Of a stretch of 64,000 nt of DNA, positions 1 through 9,104 are shown one piece after another. The notes under the pieces are model-generated. The model did no database searches. It was not told where the DNA came from and saw nothing but the letters and a program-made list of their open reading frames with translations. The DNA comes from Magnaporthiopsis rhizophila (taxonomy: Eukaryota; Ascomycota; Sordariomycetes; Magnaporthales; Magnaporthaceae): positions 62,001 through 126,000 of the forward strand of contig PYSS01000042.1 in NCBI GenBank assembly GCA_003049465.1, read 5' to 3'. Position 1 is the stretch's first letter; every line of letters begins with the position of its first letter. Position numbers and translations under genes: made by a program.

Positions 1-603
1 AAGCTCCTAAACCAGACCATCCACGTCTTCTTCCCCAATGGCACCGCGACCGAGAAGTACTGCGAGATCGACGGCGAGACCTGCACGACCGACATGCTGA
101 GCTTCAAGGGCTTCCTGCACCGCTGGCTTGCCGTCGTGGCCCAGGTAGCGCCCTTCACGCGGCGCCGCATCACCAAGGTGCTCAAGACGTCGGCCGCCGC
201 CGCAGTGCGGCAGTGCACGGCTGGCGACTGGGGCCGCGAGTGTGGCTTCCGGTGGAACGGCACCTTTGACGGCACGACGGGACTGGGGCAGGAGATGAAT
301 GTGTTGGGCGCCCTCGTGTCGGTCCTCGTGGACCACGACGACTACGACGTCGTGGTGAAGCCGCCTGTCACCAACGCCACGGGTGGCACCAGCGTCGGCG
401 ATCCGGGCGCGGGAGGGACGGACGGCGGTCGTTCGCAAGCCGCTACGTTCGCGCCCATCACGACGTGGGACACGGTCGGCGCGGGGTTCGCTATGACTGC
501 TGTGATGAGCACCTTTGCCTGCGCTTGTGTCTGGATGTCTACGGACCTGCTAGAGGGCGGCAGAAAGCGGCAGCAGAAGGGCAAAGGGAAGGCTCGGGGA
601 TAA
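1..603 (+). CDS. GH76 mannan endo-1,6-alpha-mannosidase, 3' part (5' end outside window)
   Basis: The reading frame is open from base 1 and ends at the TAA at 601-603, so about 200 C-terminal residues are visible. The sequence has the GH76 (DCW1/DFG5) C-terminal pattern: a KGFLHRWL segment, then CTAGDWGRECGFRW, then a GLGQEMNVLGAL helix. It finishes with a hydrophobic stretch (AGFAMTAVMSTFACACVWM) and a short basic tail, which could be a GPI-attachment or membrane-anchor signal. Family members act at the plasma membrane and wall, cross-linking GPI-mannoproteins to wall glucan; that role is family knowledge. Catalytic aspartates lie upstream of the window and cannot be checked. The first in-frame ATG (94) is internal, not the start. 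Confidence 0.88.
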   Translation, partial: KLLNQTIHVFFPNGTATEKYCEIDGETCTTDMLSFKGFLHRWLAVVAQVAPFTRRRITKVLKTSAAAAVRQCTAGDWGRECGFRWNGTFDGTTGLGQEMNVLGALVSVLVDHDDYDVVVKPPVTNATGGTSVGDPGAGGTDGGRSQAATFAPITTWDTVGAGFAMTAVMSTFACACVWMSTDLLEGGRKRQQKGKGKARG

Positions 604-1263
604 AGCTGGGAGCACTCTTAGGCCTCTCATCCAGGCGATGGAGGTTGCCTTCACTGGCGTCGTCGTCCTACCTAGCTAAACTAGTGTCGCAGCCCCGAGA
701 GCGCCTTGACGTGGTCGGTCAGGGGGATTAGGAAGGGGATGGCTGTAATTAGCTCTTTTTCAAGTCTCGCGGCCAGCTCCCACTGAAAATTCCCGTCTCG
801 CTGCTCCCCAACGAGTCGACTGATAAGAAGCCTTTGCGATGGTATTCTATGGTATCCCCGCCGCATTTACACATTTCGGCTGCCCCGGTTCTATAACGGT
901 CGATCCAACGACGTTCCTCTTTCGCCTTGGGTAACGGTGCCACCATGCCATACCTAGACACGGGACCAGTTCCCCCAAAGGTAGGTTGGGTAGGTAGACT
1001 TCAAGCAAGGTTTCTAGACAAGGTCACATGCACAGCGTAGTATTAAACTTTGTCTATGATATAAACAGCACCCCGCTGCCCTTTGAGGTTTTTCATTTCT
1101 CTTCCTTTTTTGGTTCTCTTCCAACACACGCCTTTTCGGAATCTAGATACCATATAAAATTAACTGCAAGATCAACCACTTATTTAATCACATTATTTTA
1201 TAAAAAAATGTTGGTGCATATATTATATATATGCATCCAGGTATTACAGCAGGCCATGGGCCT

Positions 1264-1325
1264 AGCCACGGGCATGCCACAGGCCAAGCCACGGGCAGGC
1301 CACAGGCAGGGCACGGGCCATGCCA
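1264..1325. repeat. GC-rich minisatellite, about 2.7 copies of a ~22-bp unit
   Basis: The unit AGCCACGGGCATGCCACAGG is followed by near-identical copies at 1287-1308 and, diverged, at 1309-1325. It sits inside an AT-rich stretch, so the base composition switches sharply. Confidence 0.75.
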
Positions 1326-1446
1326 AACGTGTATATATAGGACCTATCCCTCTAAGGGATCCAAGGGAGACTTCCTCTTCCTTATGCACTTATCCCTATA
1401 TACTTATGCAATACACCTACCTACCCTGCACATACCCTGCAGGACC

Positions 1447-1479
1447 CCTATCTTACCTTATCTTATCTTATCTTATCAG
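1447..1479. repeat. CTTAT pentanucleotide microsatellite
   Basis: About six imperfect CTTAT units run in tandem between 1447 and 1479. Confidence 0.75.
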
Positions 1480-2365
1480 CATTGATCCCAACAAGAAATA
1501 TGTAGTTAAGAGATACATATTATTATATTAGTAAGAATTTGTCGTGAAAATCATTTTTATTTACAAATCCCTACTGACAATACGTATTAGTTTTAAATAT
1601 TTACCATTTATCCATCCATTGTCAGCGCCGTTTGTGTTTCCTTTAGTGGAAACAACAGAAGAGAAAAAGAAAGAAGAAAAAACAAAAAAAGAACATAAAT
1701 AAGCGCACGTGACGCGGCTGTTGAGTGCCCGTCGACGCTGCCCTAACCGTCAATTTCTTTGGAATTACACAACAGTCTTTTTTCTTACTGGTAAGTTGCA
1801 TATAGAGCACGAATCGTCTTCCATCCTCTCTGGCTTGCTTGGATTCAATGCACGACCTTCTGTCTGGGGGACATAACAATCACTGTTTTTTTGTGTGGGG
1901 TCTTGACTCCACGCTGGAGACAGCGACATCAATTGCAAGCGCAGCAGCGGTCCATTCAAAACCGGAAGCTGCGACCGAGAATCGCCTGCAGTCGTCACGT
2001 TGCAAGAGAATGAATGCCGCGAGTGCATCACGCATTTAGACCTAATCTCTCGCATTCCCTTCTTTCTTTCCCCATGGAGTCCACTTACCCAAGCGGCGGT
2101 GACTTCACCTCGGCCCCAAAAACCGGGTCTAGATGCGCGCTGCTCCGTCGCTTTCCCTCTAGGACGGACGGACGGCGAGGCGCTTCTGGCAATCTCCTGC
2201 ACAAACTACCTACCTACCTCTTCTCTTTCTCTCGACAGTGTCGAGCCTCAGAAAGTTCCTGAAAGCCCAGCGCGCGTCCTCGGCGGCCAAGCTGACCAAG
2301 ACCCATCCCATTCCCGCGACAGCACAGCACAGCCCGCGCCCAAAATCCGTCAGATTAAGAACACC

Positions 2366-3988
2366 ATGGGCATTTTAAACATCAGAAAGCCGCCGGCCCA
2401 GGCCGCCGGCGGCGCCGCCAAATCCAGAGGCGACCGCCTCATCATCACCACGTCTGGCTCGACAGCTGTGTCGGGAACTCCGTCGGTTCGCGATCAGACG
2501 CGCGCCCGTCCGCTGCTTGGGCGCCGCCCTGGAACCACGCGGCCTGGGGGCGCAGTCGTCCGCCCGCCGCAGAAACAACTCAAGCCTCCTGCTACTGGTT
2601 TGTCTAGTCGGACTTTGTGTGAATCTCGGATCGAAAACGTTGGACCTGCGCTCACATGTTCCTGGCGGAATCTAGCTGGTGGTGACGGCTTCGGCTTTGC
2701 GACTCGGACAATGGACCCCAATCAGTCTGATAATACCATGCCTGCTGCGGCGGAGCCTACAGCCGCCTCTACCATTGCCACTGCGCAGGAACCATCGCGG
2801 CAGCCCGCCAGATGGGAGCACTTCAACGATATTGTCGCCTACGCTCCCCTTGGAAACAGCGAACAAGCCCATATCGAGTTCATTGAAAGACACCGAAAGC
2901 CTTGCGTCGCGCAATGGGTCGTTATTTCCAAGCATAAGAATAACAAGGGCCTTGATCCGGACCACCCGCGCCTGCTGGAGTATCTGATTCGGCTCAAGTC
3001 GTTTATCAAGTACCTTCAAACGGTCGATATGAAGCCGCGTATTTACGAGAAGCTTGGAAGCCTCAAAGGGATCATAAACAACCCCGATAACAACTTCCCG
3101 GCTTTTATTATCAAGCATTACAATGATCTCGAGCGAACCTGGGAGGACATGAATTACGGGAAGGACGACGTCGATGACGACAGCGCCAGCGAGAGCCAGG
3201 ACGAAGGCGCGAATGCGCAGCGAAGTGCCCCCGTGGTCCGTCGCCGTAGCCGGACCGGTGACGGCGACGGCGTCGATTTCGCCGCGGTCACGGTAGGATT
3301 CCCCAGCGACGACGATCCTGTATGGGGCCTGCATGGGGCCATGCATGGTATCCTCCGCACCGCGACTCCGAGGGTTCGGTACAGCCTGGATCCTCGGTTC
3401 GTACACGAAAAACGGTCGTGTCACGTTTTCGGCCACAACGGCCTGCGGCCTGGCGACTGGTGGCCGCTGCAAAAGGTGGCACTCTACCGAGGCGCACACG
3501 GCAGTGTCATGGGTGGCATCGCGGGCCGGCAAGGCGAAGGGGCGTACTCGATCGTTGTCGGCTCGTCGCAGTACGACGACCTCGACCGTGACGAGGGCAA
3601 CACCATCTGGTACTCGGGGTCCCATAGCCACGAAAACAGGGACCGCGTGGAACCCGCCGATTCCAACGCGACCAAACTGCTCCTCCACTCGCTGGAGCGG
3701 AGCGACCGTCCGGTCCGCGTGCTGCGCAAGAAGAACGATAACCACTGGGCGCCCGCGTTCGGCCTCCGCTACGACGGCCTCTATGACGTCGTGGGCTGCC
3801 GCATGGCCAGAAACAATCTGGGAGGCGTGTACCGCCAGTTCCAGCTTAGGCGGCTGCCCGTCGACCCGAACCGGCCCGACCGGAACCCCTGCACGCTCGA
3901 GGAGGCGAGACAGAAGATGCCGGCGGCGCGTCAGGCTGAGATCTGGGCCGCGGTCCAGAGGGGATACGTGCCGAGGGCTGAGAACTAA
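2366..3988 (+). CDS. SRA-YDG domain protein
   Basis: A 540-residue protein whose second half is an SRA (SET- and RING-associated, YDG) domain, roughly residues 310-500. Visible landmarks are VWGLHGAMHGIL, GGIAGRQGEGAYSIVVGS, the polar segment GSHSHENRDR and the signature LRYDGLYDV with YDG at residues 469-471. SRA domains flip and bind modified cytosine (UHRF1, plant SUVH proteins); no RING, PHD or SET domain is visible, so this is a stand-alone SRA protein, probably nuclear. The N-terminus (residues 1-75) is basic and rich in R, G and P. A helical region (about residues 150-255) may be a TFIIS-N-like or charged helical domain, but I cannot assign it. The start is the ATG at 2366 in a good context (ACACCATGG); the frame is open further upstream only from a TTG. 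A small intron near 2598-2674 cannot be excluded, but no intron is needed. Confidence 0.85.
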   Translation: MGILNIRKPPAQAAGGAAKSRGDRLIITTSGSTAVSGTPSVRDQTRARPLLGRRPGTTRPGGAVVRPPQKQLKPPATGLSSRTLCESRIENVGPALTCSWRNLAGGDGFGFATRTMDPNQSDNTMPAAAEPTAASTIATAQEPSRQPARWEHFNDIVAYAPLGNSEQAHIEFIERHRKPCVAQWVVISKHKNNKGLDPDHPRLLEYLIRLKSFIKYLQTVDMKPRIYEKLGSLKGIINNPDNNFPAFIIKHYNDLERTWEDMNYGKDDVDDDSASESQDEGANAQRSAPVVRRRSRTGDGDGVDFAAVTVGFPSDDDPVWGLHGAMHGILRTATPRVRYSLDPRFVHEKRSCHVFGHNGLRPGDWWPLQKVALYRGAHGSVMGGIAGRQGEGAYSIVVGSSQYDDLDRDEGNTIWYSGSHSHENRDRVEPADSNATKLLLHSLERSDRPVRVLRKKNDNHWAPAFGLRYDGLYDVVGCRMARNNLGGVYRQFQLRRLPVDPNRPDRNPCTLEEARQKMPAARQAEIWAAVQRGYVPRAEN

Positions 3989-5836
3989 GCGGGCGAGGCT
4001 GGCTCGGACAGTTGCAAAGAGAGGAGGGGACCATTGGGAAGGGAGAAAAGAGGAGCGTTGGAAAGGGAGACGGAGACGGGGATATTCTGGCCATGTTTCG
4101 GGTGTTTTGCGTCGTCGCGGTCGCATTTTATTTCCTCTCGTTTCCGTCGTCGCCGCACCCGAGGCCGATGCTTTCCGTGCTTACTGAACTCATGCCTTGT
4201 CGAATTTTAACGTCGTTGTTAATTCTTGGGGGCGCGGCAAAGGAGACCAGAGGTCTTTGGATGCAGTTTTTCACCCGAGGCGGCGCCCACGGTTTTCTGC
4301 GTCGGGGTGTGTAGGAGGAAGTGAGAGATGCTGGGCAAAGAAGAGCTTTAGTTGACTTAAACGCGAAGTGCTTTTTACCCACCAAGCAAATGATCCCACT
4401 GCGTGATGAAATGTATATGTCGTCCGTCCTGTTTTCGTTTTCTTTAACAGCGTGGATTCCTTCTGGCTCCGCTGGCTGTCGATGGGCCTGGGATTAGACG
4501 TGCGGTTCATGTTAGGTGTAGGCGTGCTCGGTGGTATTTAAAGGCAGAGCCATTCACTCTATTTCTGTTTCGGGAATTACGCGGGGGCTGTCATTTCAAT
4601 CTCGGGCCACATCCGACGTTTGCCCATACATTGGATAAAAAAGTCCGAGAAGAGATCCATACAAAATGCGAGGTGGTGGGGCAGCAAATGCGAGTTCCGA
4701 AGCCTGCATGGACGTTCTGGTCGCATCAGCTCCAGGGGCTGGGCGATTTGGAAATGACTGGCCATCGCAATTTGTACTTTTGTCTGTCTGTCCCTTTCGA
4801 ACGTGTCTGTCGCCCTTCTTAACTGCGTGCGTCGTCACAGCTGCGCGAGAACTGGTCGTGACAGGGCGAGCGTCAAGACAGCAGTCCATCCGTGCTGCGT
4901 GGCTGTTGGCCCTAGGCACGTCAGGTCAAGCCAATGTCGTCGTGAACTACCTGGGGCAGCCCTGCTATTTTTCGCTTTTAGACGCCGTGGCCCGGGCCCT
5001 AAGGCATGTAAGCTTTCGCGAGACCTTAGTCCCGACAGCCTCCCCATCCCGCCAACATCCAAAATGGATGGGATGGAGCGGGCGTGTTTGTTTGTTTGTT
5101 TGCTTGCTTGCGAGGTGCGGCACGAGGGCAGTCGCTGTCAAGAGCAGGACAGAAAAGAAAAGAAAAGAAAGAGCGAAGTCGGCACCAGATAAGCAAGCAA
5201 AGAGGAATGAAAATTGCTCCCAACAAGCCCCTCCGACAATGAGCCCATTGGTGGGCGGCCCTGGCGTGCTCCTTCCAGCCGAGACCAGGTCATACTCGCG
5301 CGTTCGTTCGTTCTCCAGTTCTCCGCCTGGTCCCTCCCCACGGCACTGCCTGAATACGGTTTAGGCAGGCTCAGCAGGCGCCGCCCTGTCGGTGTCAGCC
5401 ATCGCTCTCACACTCTGCCGCTGCTGCCACCCGATCCTGCTGTAAGGGAGGATGGGAGGGCCATAGGGCCACCAACCAACCAAGGGGCGAGCCCCAGCCC
5501 GCATGGATGATGGGTGGCCAGGGGGGTGGGAGTCCCGTAATCGATGTCGAAAAGGGTCTGCTGCGTGCCCGCTCAGCAATAGGTTTTGTGTTGCTCGACG
5601 TCCCAGTCGCCGCCACCCGACGCATCCTTCTTGGCTGACGGGTGGCCTTTTTCTTCCTTCTCCCTTCTCTCACTTGCACCCATTCTTCAACTTCCTTTTC
5701 TTGCTCTCCTTCCCCATTTATATCCGAACACCAACGTACATAGCATACCACACACACCCATCCTCCCCCACAAAAACAAAGACAGCCACGCGCCACCACG
5801 GCCGAGAAAAGGGGGTGCTCCCTGTCGACCGACATA
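3989..5836. other. Intergenic region
   Basis: No gene supported. It holds the 3' region of the SRA gene and the upstream region of the GT32 gene. A 232-codon open frame at 4666-5364 has no recognisable domain and frame-neutral composition, so I left it out. CT-rich leader sequence precedes the GT32 ATG. Confidence 0.6.
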
Positions 5837-6886
5837 ATGGTCGTGGTCCCGCGGCGGCGGCTGCTGACGCTGTGGGCAGTCAGCACGTTCGTCTTCATCA
5901 CCATCTACCTCAGCAGCGATTATCTCCGGAGCCTGTGGTACAACAAGGTGTGGCCCGTCGTCCACGAGCCGGCGCTGTGGGTGCTCGGGTTCACGCGGTA
6001 CAACTTCAAGCCGACGCCGGCGGAGGTGCAGTGCTTCGACGGCACCGTCGAGCGCCACAACGCGCCGGGCCTGACCGCCCACATACCCCGCGTGGTGCAC
6101 TTCGTCTGGGGCCCCAAGGGCGAGGGCGCCTTCAACCTGCTGCTGTACATCGCCATCCGCTCCGCCCTGCTGACGCTGCAGCCCGACGAGGTGCGGGTGC
6201 ACTACACCAACATCGACCGCGACAACGAGTGGTTCAAGCTGGTCGAGCCCAACATCACGCTCGTGCACCACGATCCCAAGTCCTACCTCGGGCCCTTTCT
6301 TGACCTCGACCCGGAGTCGTGGGGCATGGCCCACATGGCCGACGTGCTGCGTCTGACGGTGCTGCTGGAGCACGGCGGGATATACCTGGACGCCGACGCC
6401 TTTGCGCTGCGTCCCTTTGACAAGCTGTTGGGAGGGGCGAGGGACGTGATCATGGGCCACGAGGGTGGTGTGCGCATGGGCCTGACCAACGCCGTGATCC
6501 TGGCCAAAGCCGGGGCGCCCTTCCTCAAGCGCTGGCTCGAGATGTACCAGTCGTTCGACAAGACGCTGTGGAACGAGCATTCGGTCAAGCTGCCGCGCCG
6601 CCTCGAGGACCAGTACCCGAACGAGTTGTGCGCGCTGTCACCGACCGCCTTCTACTGGCCCATGTGGACCGAGGGCTCGGTCGACTGGCTGCACAAGCCG
6701 CTGAATCCGGACGAGGCGGCCGAGGTCGAGGAGACGTTGCGGAGGAACGATGGCGCCTTGTTTGACGACCAGCTGGTGCTGCATGCTTGGAGTCAGCCGT
6801 CCCGTCGATACACGCACAGGCTCACGCCTGAGATAATGCGCAAGGAGAACACGAGGTTCAACATGGTTCTGAGGAGGTTTCTCTAG
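5837..6886 (+). CDS. GT32-family glycosyltransferase (DXD sugar transferase), type II membrane protein
   Basis: 349 residues without introns. An N-terminal signal anchor (LLTLWAVSTFVFITIYL, about residues 9-27) is followed by a luminal catalytic domain. The hallmark is GGIYLDADAFALRP with the metal and nucleotide-sugar binding DXD at residues 185-187, preceded by MAHMADVLRLTVLLEHGG, the usual sequence before the DXD in OCH1- and capsule-like GT32 enzymes. A second block, RVVHFVWGPKG, begins the fold. Members are Golgi mannosyl-, galactosyl- or related transferases acting on glycans or sphingolipids; the acceptor cannot be told from the sequence. Start at 5837 gives the anchor directly. Confidence 0.9.
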   Translation: MVVVPRRRLLTLWAVSTFVFITIYLSSDYLRSLWYNKVWPVVHEPALWVLGFTRYNFKPTPAEVQCFDGTVERHNAPGLTAHIPRVVHFVWGPKGEGAFNLLLYIAIRSALLTLQPDEVRVHYTNIDRDNEWFKLVEPNITLVHHDPKSYLGPFLDLDPESWGMAHMADVLRLTVLLEHGGIYLDADAFALRPFDKLLGGARDVIMGHEGGVRMGLTNAVILAKAGAPFLKRWLEMYQSFDKTLWNEHSVKLPRRLEDQYPNELCALSPTAFYWPMWTEGSVDWLHKPLNPDEAAEVEETLRRNDGALFDDQLVLHAWSQPSRRYTHRLTPEIMRKENTRFNMVLRRFL

Positions 6887-9104
6887 TTTTTGTTACTTCT
6901 TGCGTTTTCTTCTTCTTCTTCTTTTTGTTGGGCTGCTTGGTTATCCTGCTGTCGTCGGCGTCAAGGAGGCAAGTGGGAGATTTTACCAACACGATGTAAT
7001 GATATATAGGTAGGCATGTATGGCGCCCCGGCGTTTGTGTGGTCGTCCGCTCCCAGCTGGCGGAGTGAGGGTGTTTGGTCCAACCTGGTCTGGATATGCA
7101 GATATTGGATACCTAATGTAGTCGAATACACGAATACACTTTTCGCATCTCCTTGAGCCTGCCGAGAGATGGAAAACGGTCCACTTGTCTCCCCTTCGAT
7201 ATGGCCGGCCTTCCGGGCCACGACCACTTACCTCGACCTCGGCTCAACGCCACATATGACGCGCTGGAAGGCCAGGGACAGTTTGACTTCGAGCCTCGGC
7301 ACGGACGGGATAACCCGATCTGTCCTGCGCTAGTATAGCAGACAAGACCGTCGTCAGGCAAGACGTTGGTTAACGGGAATGCGGGGTATCATCCGGCAGG
7401 CAGGAGCCAGGACGAGCCACGACGCGACTACACGTGGAACGGCGCCCTTCTCCGGGAGGTCTAAATATCCAGTAGACTCTAGAGATAGATCCTTTTTGCT
7501 CCGGATCGGCACTTGCAGTTGTCGGATCGGGCTTGGGGCTGAACGGGATGGGACTTTGGACGAGCACAGAGTCACGTTTTCGGGCAGTCGCGCGGCTGAA
7601 CTTTGGACGCTCAGCTCAGCTCAGCGATTCACGCCAGGCTAGCAGACGAGGCACACACGAGGTTCTTTGTCTACATTAGGTAGGGTATCTCGGTTATTTT
7701 TACGTTTTCGCCTATTGACTCGAATTGGAGCTGGACATTTCAGCCTCCATCGTGCGCCACTCTCGACGCGGCGGGCGGCGTGAGGTGATGAAATAATACG
7801 ACGGCCCCGGGTAATTTTAAACCCGGCGTTTCCCGCGTCTGACAAAAAGTTGGCGGAGCAGAGTCAAGATCCTGGAAAGGTATGGTGGAGCTGGATTCAC
7901 GCAGTCAAGGAGGCGAGGCCGTAACCAGGCGCCTGCGAAAAGCGAAAAAAGCTGCTGGGTCGGGTGTTCTTTAACGAAAAGAATCGGCAACTGCGAGGGG
8001 ATTCCGTCATGTTGATTGATCGGGCCAATTCCTCTATTTTTTGCGGCAGCGGATGGCAGACTCGAAACGGGGTTCCCCACTCGTCGGCGCCAGAGGTTGA
8101 TCAGCCAACGCACTGTCGTATCCCCGCCCTGCATGACCCATCTGAATAGCACCAGCACTGCACCCACATGCACACCCACACGCACACCCACCTGCATGCA
8201 CCTCGCTTTGATTGGCTTTCTTTGTCCCCGGTGGTCGCTCTGGCAGCGTGCAGGAAACAGGGAAACGGTGCGGCATCCCCAGATTCTCCCGAGAGAAAAT
8301 CACCAACGGTCAGTGCTGTCTGCTAGTGCTTGCGCCAAATTGGTCTGTCAGCCCGATTGAGCTGAATGTCTCGAATTTGTGGTGGCTTAGCGGCCTCGCT
8401 GTTTTTTCAGCTTCTGATTGATTGCTTGAGCGTGCCTTCCAGTCAGGGGTCCCAGGACTTGCTTGATCCATTTTGATCAACGCCGCCCCTTTCGCTCCCC
8501 ACTCGAACGGCACGCGAACCCCTTTCGTCCTTCCTCTGTCTGGCTTTGGTTCTCTCTCTCGACTCCTCCAACAAAGCACTCACTCGTTTTCCTTTGCCTC
8601 ACCAGCCAGCCACCTGACACTTGTCACACAGAAGGCCGTCCTGCGACGAGCTGTCTCTTGGAAAGTAACTACGGACAAGAAGAACCACCGGAGCACGGCC
8701 AAAACACGACCCGGACTGGAAAAGAACAGTCGAACGGGGTGCACGGTCGAGCACAAACCTACGCTCTCCTTACCAATATCCTCCCTTTCCCCCACATATC
8801 GTCCGGGTAGGCCCAGTGTCAGGGGAGCGATCGATCCCGGAGCCGTTGCGAGGAGCCTTGACTGCCTACTGCACGCACGTACATATCCACCTTCCCTGTG
8901 CATTACGTTGGCCCAGCCTGTCGCCCACTCTCCATTCGGGCCAGCCGAGCCATAGATTGCAGTCCCCAGACCGTCGAAGAAGCGGGACGGGCGCAAACGA
9001 ACACACACAAACCCAGCGCCAAGGCCTTGCGTGACCATCCATTCCTGCCGAGTCTAGCTGTTTTAATTTACCTTGCTAGCCCTTTCTTTTCCTCCCCGTC
9101 CACC
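6887..9104. other. Intergenic region
   Basis: No gene supported. A short CA-rich run (CACACCCA-type units) lies at about 8160-8205. Bases from about 8470 are pyrimidine-rich and look like promoter and leader of the GH17 gene; the frame of that gene is open back to 8898, but the first good-context ATG is 9105. Confidence 0.55.

Larger units (their letters stand above)
604..2365. other. Intergenic region with an AT-rich block
   Basis: I see no convincing gene. Bases about 1028-1720 are markedly AT-rich compared with the flanks and contain a short GC-rich minisatellite and a CTTAT microsatellite, listed separately. This looks like an old, possibly RIP-mutated, repeat remnant. Bases after about 1980 are probably promoter and 5' leader of the SRA-domain gene; the frame is open upstream of its ATG but starts only at a TTG and reads as low-complexity leader. 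Confidence 0.6.

Noticed and set aside
2672..4126. 484-codon open frame antisense to the SRA gene
   Set aside because: It lies opposite a well-supported coding region with GC-rich third positions, which leave the antisense strand open. No recognisable protein.
4666..5364. 232-codon open frame on the plus strand
   Set aside because: No domain, several alternative frames open together, and composition that changes along its length; it fits upstream DNA of the GT32 gene better than a gene.
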